Assembly: GCA_014621425.1 (NCBI GenBank)
Contig: JAANBB010000616.1
Coordinates: forward strand, 1 to 19,612
DNA: 19,612 nt
Direction of reading: 5' to 3'
Source of the DNA: Cylindrodendrum hubeiense
Lineage: Eukaryota; Ascomycota; Sordariomycetes; Hypocreales; Nectriaceae
The position numbers were made by a program, and so were the translations under genes. Under the pieces are notes generated by a model. That model saw nothing but the letters and a program-made list of their open reading frames with translations. It made no database searches and was not told where the DNA came from. Positions 9,621-18,271 of this stretch are shown here, in pieces (within the stretch, counting starts at the first letter, position 1; each line of letters opens with the position of its first letter).

Positions 9621-12600
9621 AAGGTCATCCATCGTTCGTGGTGGACCCCCATCCCGACTCCATCAACTAAAAGAAAAAAACCACTCTACTAGCAGTGCTA
9701 CGGAGTCCGGGCCGAGTACCAGTACCTCCATCGACCCTGCTCCCGTGAGGCGGAACGCTCGCGGAGCATGTTGGTTTGCCGGTTTCCCAGGGTCCGGCGG
9801 CGCGTCTTTTTTTTTCCTGCTTAGAAATCGCCTTCGGCATTGCATCATCGGCATCTCATGCCCGATGCGGCAGCACTCGACGAGGCCTTTCGAGGCCCAG
9901 CCCGAGGGTAGCACCAGCGCCGCTAGCTCCAACGGGGGCTGGGCTGGCCGCTCGTGGGGGAAGCCGTTGGGTGCGTGGACCATCACGATCCATGTGCTGA
10001 GGAACCCGGCCTTTACTCATCGCTACCAGGGTCGTCTTGTTCCCGTGTGGGGGTTGAAGCGCCATGGACGCGACATGTTGGATGAGACAGGACTCGCAAA
10101 GTCAAAAAACATGACACTCGACGGCAATACCAGCAACATGGCTTAGCCTCCGGGAACCTCTCCCGGAACACACCAGCGCCATAGGCCGAGATGGCCCCGC
10201 GGGTGGAGAGGCCCAACGCACCTTGTGTCCACTGTCCACGGGTCCACGGTCGATATCGACTAAGATAGAGTCCCTGAATAAGGATCCTGGCCGATGCCGC
10301 CGTCGCTGCCAGAGCTATTTTGAGCTCTCGGAAAGCCGCACCCAAGTATCCGCCTCCCAGCAGTTGGAGTGCCTACTTGCAAGTTACGTAGTATGCGACA
10401 GGACCCGAAGCGGTAATTGGAAAGGTACATAGTCGTCAATCTACCCGCTTGTACTCGGATGCCAAACTGGCGGCGACAGGTCGGTTGCTTCCCTAATCTG
10501 TAGACTCGCGAAATATCCCTCGTCAGAAAGAAGATGACAAAGACCGTAGTTGTCACCTCGGCCAGCAATAGTTGTGTTCAGGCAACGTAATAAAGCCATA
10601 TCAATGGCCACTCAGACTCGCCGTAACTCGCTTCCCTCCCAGCAACTGCACTAGTCTGCTGCAGATTAGCCAATGTCTCTTATTCCCTGCAAGCATATCT
10701 GACAATTTGTCAGGAATGTCTATTGCATGCTGACAAAGCCCAAATTACAAAGCCCGAGCATACACAGGAGACCTGCGACTTAACATTCTCCACCAGAGGA
10801 GACAGTGCCAGTGTCAAGTGAGATGCTAAATGAGGTGCCCAATGCGGAGGACCTCCTCCGGCTTCAGCCGACACAATCGCAAGCACCTCGAAAATGGTGC
10901 AGATGCAAGAGGGGGGAGAGGAAACAATGCTCGATTTCGCACCAAGCGGAATGGAGGAATCAAGAGTCCACGCAACTTGTGAGTGGCCAAGAGCGTTGCA
11001 ACCACCCTTCCACACAAGCCCAGAAGAAACCACCATGCGTCTTTCGCGAGCTCAACGCATGGGGGTACAGTAAGCACGCAGGGGACATGCAGCAGGTCGG
11101 GTGGACGGCCGAAATGGCCTTATCCGAATCTGTCTTTTGGTGTGTAGGTGTGGTGAGATAGAAGACCAAAGATTCCAAACGCTTCTTGGCAGGTCAGTCA
11201 AGCATGGCTAAATACTAGACGGCATCTCCACGGAAGCATCCATCATCTATCCCCATCGTTCTGATGCGACAGGGGTATGAAAATCATAGGGACGACAACT
11301 TTCGGTGATTGGCTAACTTACAGGAGGAGTGCCATTGGCCTGAATGGATCCCAATGGGCATGGCGAGCGGATGGGTGTGAATCTCGGGAAGGGGGCGGAC
11401 ACAACTCACGCGAGTAAGGGACCAAGAGCTAGCCACTCTAGCTTCTCAGCATGGCATTTTCAGCAAGGACGAATTGGATGCCCGAGCATGACGAGACTAG
11501 CCATTGGTCAATCCCAAGCTGTTGGATGCGTAGTTGGTGCCTTGGCCCGGATTAGCTGAGCTTCGGAAGGTCTGAAGGTCTCGGCCATCTGGGGACAAGC
11601 AGCAGCACCGAGACTGGAGACTCATCCGATGTTCTGGAATGGAATCTGGACATGGCTTCCATGGAACACGGATCGAAGACAAGACGCTGGGAATAGCCGA
11701 TGGCATTTGGACATTGACCATGGGGAATTGACTTTCCAACCAGTCAAACCTTCATCGCTCCGGCGCCAATCCCCACTCCGGAGTCCGGACAGACCCAAGG
11801 CCATCGCCCACGCATCCGCATCCTCAAGCCCGCACGCCAGCGTCCTAGCACTGACGGGCAATGACAAACAACACATGGGGATGCCACCTCGCTGAGCGTC
11901 GACTTACCGATCTTTCCACCCGGCCGCTGCATTAGGGTCGCTGGCGGGCTGCGGGGTGCATGAGCGCGCGCGCACGCGGCGAACTCTATCATCGGGCTCA
12001 TCGAGGCGAGTGTCCCGTCGACGCCCTATCCAGAACCAAGGCGTCCCGTCGCGGTCCTTTTCCTGTCTTGTTCGAGTTTACGGGATCGGCAGGGTCGTAT
12101 GACTTGGGGAGGCAGAGACGATCGCCCGGCTGGTGTAAGCGGGGAAGAGAGAGGCGGGCAGAAGCGCAACACAACGGGGAGAGAGGGAAGAGCAGGCGGC
12201 CCAGAGAGATGGGTGGTGACGATAGGGCCGGCGCCTCTGAATGGCGGAAGGGAATGGGCTTTGCGAGGAATGTCACTCGAGCACAATTAGGTGGTGGTGA
12301 ATGCTGGACGGGTGATGGTGTTGGGCGGTGCGGCCTCGTTCGCGGTTGATAGCGCCCCAAGATTGCCATGTGAGCGCCCGTCTCATGTCCTTAACGAGGC
12401 ATCTCGCAGTTCAGCCGCTACTTGTCCAGTTGTTGCGTTATTGCATCTTGTTATCGCCTTGCTTACTAGTTGGTGACAGCCAGCTGAGTTGGCGTGGCTG
12501 GCAGCAAGGCGCAGAGGACAAAGCAAACAAGTAAACACCGAGTCACCCATCCGAGATGCCGAGCAACCGCGAAGGAGAAGCCCCCGGTGCCAGTTCAGCA

Positions 12601-12676
12601 ATGACGGCTTTCCAACGACATGCGCCATGCCGCCGGCATTGCCTGACTGGACTGCCTGTCTTGTCTCGTCATCGCG

Positions 12677-12724
12677 TCTGGTTGCCGTCGCTTCTGGTTG
12701 TCGTCGCTTATGGTTGTCGTCGCT
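12677..12724. repeat. 16-bp tandem repeat x3 (TCTGGTTGTCGTCGCT)
   Basis: Three in-register 16-bp copies lie at 12677-12692, 12693-12708 and 12709-12724, each differing from the next at a single position. There is no coding context that I accept. Confidence 0.88.
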
Positions 12725-13858
12725 TCTCGCCACGCCAGATGCGTGCCCAACAACAAAGGAAACCCTCTCTGGGACCCGGATGCCTAAAGTGGCCCCCCCG
12801 AACGGGCCCCGGCGTCCAACCCGGAAGGCTTGCACGCAGCCGAGGCGAGCCGGAAGCAGACGTAGCCCACCCGCAAAGAGTCATAGTATCGTATCCGCAC
12901 TCTCGAAGCAAGTTGGCAGGCTAACTGAAGGTCTCAAGCAAGCATTTGTTGGCGACGGGGTGCCCCACCCTCCCGTCTTTTGCTTTAGCTAGGGGGAATC
13001 ACAGTCGCCCATCCTGGGCCATCCTGGGCCATCCATCCCTCAATCTTGGCCGTGATCGAAGTCGGCCCATCCCAACCATGTGCCCGTGCCCTGTCGTCTC
13101 GGCGTCCTGTTGCCATGGCCGTGGGACGTCCGTCAGCCCAACCGGCTTCGCGGTGACAGGGACAGGGGTGCGCGGCGGGCCACGGGGACCGAGGACAGCC
13201 AACCGAGCATATCATGTTGCTCAGGACGGGTGCATTCTTCATGCAAACCCATTTACGACCGAGATTGGCGCATTCATTGCTCCGTCGGTGGTACAGCATC
13301 CCCCGGGATAGGCCATGCTGGTATCAAGCTCTGCTTCACAATGCAATGCGGCAACGGGAGCACGGGTATCAATTATGACGCCGCGATATACCACAGTGCA
13401 AGCTAGTTACGACGTAGGCGCCAGGCAGCGGTTCGAGGGACCGAACAACAGCAATGCACCGCACAACGAAATGGTAAACACAGGAGCAATGGAGCAATAG
13501 ATCAACATTACACCGTGTTACATATATCGTCACCACCCTCCGTCACTGCCCCCTTAGACTGGACCCTCCATGCCTCACTCATGCACCCACGAAACACTAA
13601 AACACACAACCATCGTCATATCACGAGCAAGGGCATACGTATTCGCCATACGTAGGTAGGTACCGCATAGACACCCGCATCCACGCTCAACACAACTCGC
13701 GGTCGGACTCGGTCACACCTAACGCCAGCCACTACGAACCCGCGAGCACAAACGCTGGCTCCCGTTGTCTCGTCCGGTGACTTCACTTCGCTGCCCCGGC
13801 ACAGCGATCCCCGCCCCGGTATCTGCAACAGCCGCCCGCTGCAGCCCTCCCCAGCGCC

Positions 13859-14119
13859 CCTATAAGTTACTCGGTGCCGAGTTACATCACGCACCCACCC
13901 AGCCCAGCCCAATCAGGCACAGTCCCCCACCTCCTACCACGGCCCCTCTAGCTCTGGCTCGCCCTGGCTCCTCCAAAATTCCCCAGGCTCAAGACAACCT
14001 TCCAACCTCATCCTCAGACGATCGCCTCCCGCATACTACAACACCACACAAAAGGCTCGACAACTCCCTCGCTTTTGCGGCCATCACCACGCAACGCAGC
14101 TCGACTTTATTCTCCAGCC
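13859..14119 (+). promoter_or_regulatory. Proximal promoter and 5' leader of igo1
   Basis: A TATAAG element lies at 13861-13866 and a CCAAT box at 13909-13913. These are followed by a C-rich, CT-rich and then CA-rich leader running to the igo1 start, a composition common in front of well-expressed fungal genes. I find no ATG between the CCAAT box and the igo1 start. The order (TATA-like element upstream of CCAAT) is unusual for a working pair, so either match may be accidental. Confidence 0.4.
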
Positions 14120-14808
14120 ATGAACCCTCACCAGAAGAACAAGGTCGACGTCAAGGTAAGCATCTCAGCCCAACACTGCACGCCACAGGCCATGGGAAAA
14201 CCACCTCAGCTACCCCTCCTCCCTACTTCCGTTTCGACCTCGACCGACCGCCAGATATTCCCATGACACCCGCAACGCTCTCTCTCACCAACACAACGCG
14301 TACCTGTTTCTCTCTCCCCCGTCTCCCTTTCATCCAGACCGACTTTCTATCTGCTCGTTGAACCAAATGCTGACGCGCTGTTCCCCCGCTCTAGTCGCTC
14401 TCCCCCGAGGAGCAGCGCCTGTTCCGCCTCTACGGCAAGCTGCCCTCCCGCTCCGACCACTTCGCCAAGCATCTCAAGGACCGCAAGTATTTCGACTCGG
14501 GTGACTATGCCATGTCCAAGGCCGGCAAGGGCGACGGCGTAGACGCCGGTGCCGTCGGCTCGCAGCACCCTGTCCCTGAGAACATCCCCCACCTCTCCTC
14601 GCCCAACGGCTCCAACAACGGCCCCAAGCACGTGCACCCCTCCATCCCCGGCATCCAGGCCGGCAGCCCTATCAAGGAGCCCAGCTTCCTCAAGAGCGAG
14701 ACCAGCGCCGACGAAGCCCAGCAGGAGAACAACCAGGACGCCGACAAGCCCAAGGACCCCGCCGCCGTTCCCGCCCCCATCGGCGAGTCCATCCCCATCC
14801 GGAGGTGA
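14120..14808 (+). CDS. igo1: Endosulfine-family protein (Igo1/ENSA/ARPP-19 type), two exons
   Basis: In yeasts and animals endosulfines phosphorylated by the Greatwall/Rim15 kinase inhibit PP2A-B55, controlling entry to mitosis or quiescence and protecting selected mRNAs. Exon 1 is 14120-14155 (12 codons); exon 2 is 14395-14808. The 239-nt intron has a GTAAGC donor, a TGCTGAC branch motif at about 14369-14375 and a CTAG acceptor, and the join stays in frame to give 149 residues. The conserved core runs from SLSPEEQRLFRLYGKLP (13-29) through KYFDSGDYAMSKAG (43-56). FDSGDY is the family signature and Ser47 is the expected kinase target. The tail is Pro/Ser/Asn-rich and looks disordered. Start context has G at -3. 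The intron is two to four times longer than any other intron in the window. Confidence 0.95.
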
Positions 14809-15253
14809 GATGCACCGCGCAACAATGTGCAGGCAATGTGCAGACAATCAGTGCGAAAGGTGGACGGTACGGTTTGTACGAAGCCAGAGGAAGAGAAAGA
14901 GCTATCTGTGGTTTGCAGGATTTGCTTTTGATGACTTACGAGGATCGCACTGTTGGCGTTTGGGAAGGGGACAAACAATGTGGTTTGCACGTACGGAGGG
15001 AAATGTTTCGATCCGTAATCTCGGATGGGTTGCTTTCTAGGGGTTCGACAATATTCTCGTCTGTCCCTGATGAATTATCATCATGTATTTGGTCGTTTAG
15101 CTGCCAGCTTCGGTTCCTGAAGCACCTTTCTATCGTTTTTTTCTCCTATTGGGTTTACACAAGTCCTAATCCCTACCTATGATGCCCAGACCAGAATCCC
15201 AAGTGTTTGCATATCATTTGCACGTTGCTTTCATGCGCATATCCATCACCCGT
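14809..15253. other. Intergenic region between convergent igo1 and MYG1
   Basis: The 445 bp between the two stop codons become AT-richer than the flanking genes, as expected for opposing 3' UTRs and terminators. No open frame here looks like a gene. The two transcripts could overlap at their 3' ends. Confidence 0.6.
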
Positions 15254-16318
15254 CTAAACCAGGGCCTTGGTGGCCATCTCCTTGGCGCCTTCAAACGTCT
15301 TGTTGCCGCCAATGAAGCCAGCGGCGTGGACAAAGACACAGCCGGGGATAGAGCTGATGCCGTCCAGCTCCTCGTCCCGGAAGCCCCTCCACGCCTCAGG
15401 CAGGGGCTTGCGGCTGACGAACGAGTCCTTGCTCTCGGGCACACACTGGATGCGCCACTTGGCACCGGGCTGAGGGTTCTCGGGGTACAGCACGTATAGG
15501 ACGGAGGGGGTGCCGTCCTCGAGCGCATACAGGTGATCCTTCCACGGAACGGACTGGCCCTCGAGCACCAGGATGCGGCCCTGCTCGTCGTGCTGGGATC
15601 GCTTGGTGAAGGCGTCCTGGACGATGGAGCGCGCCGGGAGCCAGGCGCCGGCGTAGTTCTCGAGCTCGGCATCAAACTCCTCGCCAATACGGCTGCTGGC
15701 CTTGAGGAAACGGGCATCCTCGGCAGCCTGGGCCTCGGCGCGGTCGGCAGGCGCAGGGTCGTTCCACCTGGGGTTCAGGCGGCCGACAATGGCGCCCAGG
15801 CCGAATCCGCCTTCGCTGTAGTTCTTCTCGAGCCCCGCGGCGGCGACGGCCTTGGGGTCGTAGACGGAGATTCCGTTGTCATGGGCGTCGAGCGCCTCGA
15901 CGAAGTTCTCGTACAGGCGGCGGTATAGCAGATCGACGTCGGGCGCATCCTCGGCCTGTCCCAGGCGCTGGGCGACAATGGCGCGGCCGTAGTGCAGGAA
16001 GACGAGCCCCGCGCTGGACAGCTTGGTCGGGCGGCCGGGGAAGTTTACGGCGAAGCCACGCTGGTGGTGGTCGAAGCGGCGGCGCTCGGCATCGTACTCG
16101 CCGCCGACGTCGACGACGGTGTGGCAGGTCTCGAGCACGGCCGGGTCGCGGGTGCGGACGAGGCCGGAGTCGGCGTAGGCGGGGAGCAGGCGGAGCATGT
16201 GGACGGCGAGGGCCTCGTCGGCGTGGAAGTGGCCGCTGTGGGTGCCGATCAGAGGACCGGAGGTCTTGAGGCGCTTGGATGCGGATTCAGCCATGGTTGT
16301 GATGAAGCGGCGGAACAT
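15254..16318 (-). CDS. MYG1: MYG1 family (UPF0160) DHH-type exonuclease
   Basis: MYG1 proteins are metal-dependent 3'-5' RNA exonucleases related to the DHH phosphoesterases. In animals and yeast they act in the nucleus and nucleolus and in mitochondria, processing pre-rRNA and mitochondrial transcripts. This single-exon frame encodes 354 residues, about the family length. Metal-binding and catalytic motifs are GTHSGHFHADEAL (25-37), VDVGGEYD (69-76), RFDHHQRGF (81-89, the DHH triad) and ALDAHDNGIS (142-151). Conserved C-terminal stretches include VPWKDHLYALE and GFRDEELDGISSIPGCVFVHAAGFIGG. The first in-frame ATG (16318) gives the basic, acid-free start MFRRFITT; a second ATG at 16294 (Met9) has a far better context and is followed by KRLK. 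The frame stays open upstream to about 16490 but contains no further ATG, so I start at 16318. Confidence 0.95.
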   Translation of the reverse strand: MFRRFITTMAESASKRLKTSGPLIGTHSGHFHADEALAVHMLRLLPAYADSGLVRTRDPAVLETCHTVVDVGGEYDAERRRFDHHQRGFAVNFPGRPTKLSSAGLVFLHYGRAIVAQRLGQAEDAPDVDLLYRRLYENFVEALDAHDNGISVYDPKAVAAAGLEKNYSEGGFGLGAIVGRLNPRWNDPAPADRAEAQAAEDARFLKASSRIGEEFDAELENYAGAWLPARSIVQDAFTKRSQHDEQGRILVLEGQSVPWKDHLYALEDGTPSVLYVLYPENPQPGAKWRIQCVPESKDSFVSRKPLPEAWRGFRDEELDGISSIPGCVFVHAAGFIGGNKTFEGAKEMATKALV

Positions 16319-18271
16319 GTACTGGGAATGGTGTTGTGTAGGAGGGAAAGCGGAGAGAGTTGTGGGTGAAGAGAGGGCGGGCGCTTGTGTGAGGGACCGC
16401 TGGAGCTGAGCTTGCGCAGAACTTTTGGTGGTGAGAAGGCCTTTTGGGCCAATTAAGTCCTGCGGATTACGGTGTGGGGCCCCGCTTTGCACGTCAGTTC
16501 GCTAGGGTAGTTGGTAGTTAAAGATGCCGCGTTGTATCTCGGCATCTGCCGTAGACAGCCCCCGCCGCAATCATCTATATGGTTGCCACTATTTCGGAGT
16601 TTGCAGTAGAGAATCGGGCGCTGGATGTGTTGCTGTCACAGACCGAACCATCCCGTGTGTCCAGAATGGCGGGGGTTTAGCTGTGCCGCGACAGCGTCTC
16701 AAGCTTAGCACTAGCCCACCTTTCAAATTCCTCCTCACCCAGAGAAGCGGGAGAATAACCTAAAATTCATTCCATCATTTCTCAATATACGTGATGGCGA
16801 CTGGTCGCAATAAATATCCAATTGGGTGGTGTAACGTTTCCTAGCACATATTCTATGCTGTTGCTGCCGGCACCAGACGCCTCCAACACTGCAGGGTCAA
16901 GCCCTCTGTGGCTGCAGGCCAACTACCTACTCCCAATCACCTGCTCATAACCCCAACAAAAACGCTTCAATTCATAAGTGGTATACTTGTACAGTGTATA
17001 CATCTGCATGAGGACGCTCTAAGCGAGTGTTGGGAGTTGCTTCTATGCAAACCGTAACATCGAAGCTGCTCCATCGGTGTCTCAGACAGAGTGCTTCACC
17101 TGAAAGCCAAGCCCAGCTCCACTCCACGGCCAACACATCCAAGCATCATGACCACCACCCTGATGAATGCAAGATGGAGACGGGTCTGACACAACCATAG
17201 CCTCATTCATCAATGCATCACCTGGACTTTGCGAGAACCCCACTGTCTCATTCCCCTCCATTGATCACAGAGCTCACCGCCGGCTTGTCTTACGCAGCTG
17301 CTACACCAACCACTAAACAGCCCTGACTTGTCTCAGATCATGACGCTCTCTTTCATGCTCATCATCGGAGGCAGCAATAAACAAAACCCATACGGTCCCG
17401 ACCATCTCCCCCCAGTTTTTTTTCAGCTCCCTCACCCCGGGTTTCCACAAGTGGCCCGAGCATCACCAGTTGATCAGCACGCCACCATGTGGCTGCATGA
17501 ACACACAGACACCGGGGTACTTCCACCGTGGGGATGCAAGCCGCCGCCGCGACGGCCTAGGACACTAGGAACATCCATCACATTATTGTTGAGTCTAGGC
17601 ATCGTGGCAGAAATTATCGTTTCCAGTTATCGATTCGTCTTATGTATGCTTTATCGTGATATCGGAGACGTCTCGTCACAAACAAGCGCGCCTCCCCTGC
17701 CTAAAGATTGCAGGGCACTGACAACATATCCACCCAGGTATCATGCAAAAATCCAATGAACTCTCATCCCTCCACACTCCTCCTCCCAACCCTCGTCTCA
17801 TCTTCAAGGCCTAGGTCGTCTCTCGTTCCTGCCCATAAATCTCGTCCGTCCCAGGAGACCTCTCCTTAGCGAGGTCCCTATATTTCTCCAACCGCGAACC
17901 GACAGGCGCTCCCAGGTGGCACTGCATGAGCACCATGCCGTAGCCCCATGATCGGTGGGGTATATAATATATGTAATCGCCCTCAGCCGGTCTATTACCC
18001 AGCTGCCGCTCCGAAATCGTACATATACAGTAAAAAAAGAGGTTGCCTGACATCTCGTTCCATGTTGCCAATGAATTTGCGCCGCAGGAATCAAGAAGTC
18101 GTGGCTATAGAAGAGAATGCCGTTCGGCTCAAACAGAAGTGGTCAGCCTCTCGATTATGTATGGGAAGTCGGAGGTAATGATCGAATATGTCGAAGGTTT
18201 GTGTCTGCGCGTGCGTATGCGTGTGGGGTGTGTGCACACGCAAATGGGCTAAATGTGAACCGATAGCGCCT
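16319..18271. other. Intergenic region between MYG1 and the G-alpha gene
   Basis: About 1.95 kb that must hold the MYG1 promoter and leader (near 16319-16800) and the G-alpha 3' UTR (near 18271 and leftward). A palindromic CCAATTGG, a CCAAT box on both strands, lies at 16818-16825. A near-palindrome with GTATAC arms lies at 16981-17001. The DNA between about 16740 and 17760 is AT-richer than elsewhere. A plus-strand 139-codon frame (17340-17759) and a minus-strand 80-codon frame (18053-17811) are the only notable frames; neither is recognisable. Confidence 0.55.
17811..18053 (-). CDS. Hypothetical 80-codon frame downstream of the G-alpha gene
   Basis: An ATG-started frame on the minus strand begins about 219 nt past the G-alpha stop codon. 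The first half is AT-rich and hydrophobic/Tyr-rich (start MSGNLFFYC). The last 45 or so residues, from WGYGMVLMQCH to the end at GQERETT, have an ordinary soluble-protein composition and codons more like the neighbouring genes. I do not recognise any family. It could be chance, a small protein, a remnant of a gene's last exon, or an alternative 3' exon. No supporting promoter or splice evidence is visible. Confidence 0.2.
   Translation of the reverse strand: MSGNLFFYCICTISERQLGNRPAEGDYIYYIPHRSWGYGMVLMQCHLGAPVGSRLEKYRDLAKERSPGTDEIYGQERETT

Larger units (their letters stand above)
8961..13858. other. Gene-poor region between divergent gcs1 and igo1
   Basis: About 4.9 kb with no convincing gene. 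The longest frames (a 203-codon minus frame at 9632-9021 and a 167-codon plus frame at 12489-12992) translate to low-information Arg/Pro/Ser-rich sequence, overlap other frames and match no family I know. It must contain the promoters of gcs1 (left side) and igo1 (right side). It also holds short repeats at 9091-9115, 9587-9620, 12677-12724 and 13011-13030 (ATCCTGGGCC twice), and a TACGTAGGTAGGTACC-type motif near 13649-13664. Small or many-exon genes and non-coding RNAs could be missed. Confidence 0.55.

Noticed and set aside
9021..9632. 203-codon minus-strand frame upstream of gcs1
   Set aside because: Its composition is Arg/Pro/Ser-rich with no domain, it overlaps long frames on the other strand, and it sits where the gcs1 promoter should be.
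12489..12992. 167-codon plus-strand frame in the gcs1-igo1 gap
   Set aside because: It contains the 16-bp DNA repeat, has low-information Arg/Pro/Ser composition, competes with a long opposite-strand frame, and matches no known family.
13425..13455. GGTTCGA followed by GGGACC, resembling a tRNA T-arm
   Set aside because: The flanking bases do not pair as a T-stem, and no acceptor, D or anticodon arm can be placed around it.
15179..16409. Long plus-strand frames across MYG1
   Set aside because: They are antisense shadows of a GC-rich coding exon; the minus strand carries all the conserved family motifs.
16319..16492. In-frame 58-codon extension of MYG1 upstream of the first ATG
   Set aside because: The only potential starts there are non-ATG (GTG at 16492), and conserved family sequence begins after the ATG at 16318, so this is probably 5' UTR.
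17340..17759. 139-codon plus-strand frame with a hydrophobic stretch that might be a membrane helix
   Set aside because: There is no recognisable homology, codon use differs from the neighbouring genes, and one hydrophobic run is weak evidence in AT-richer DNA.
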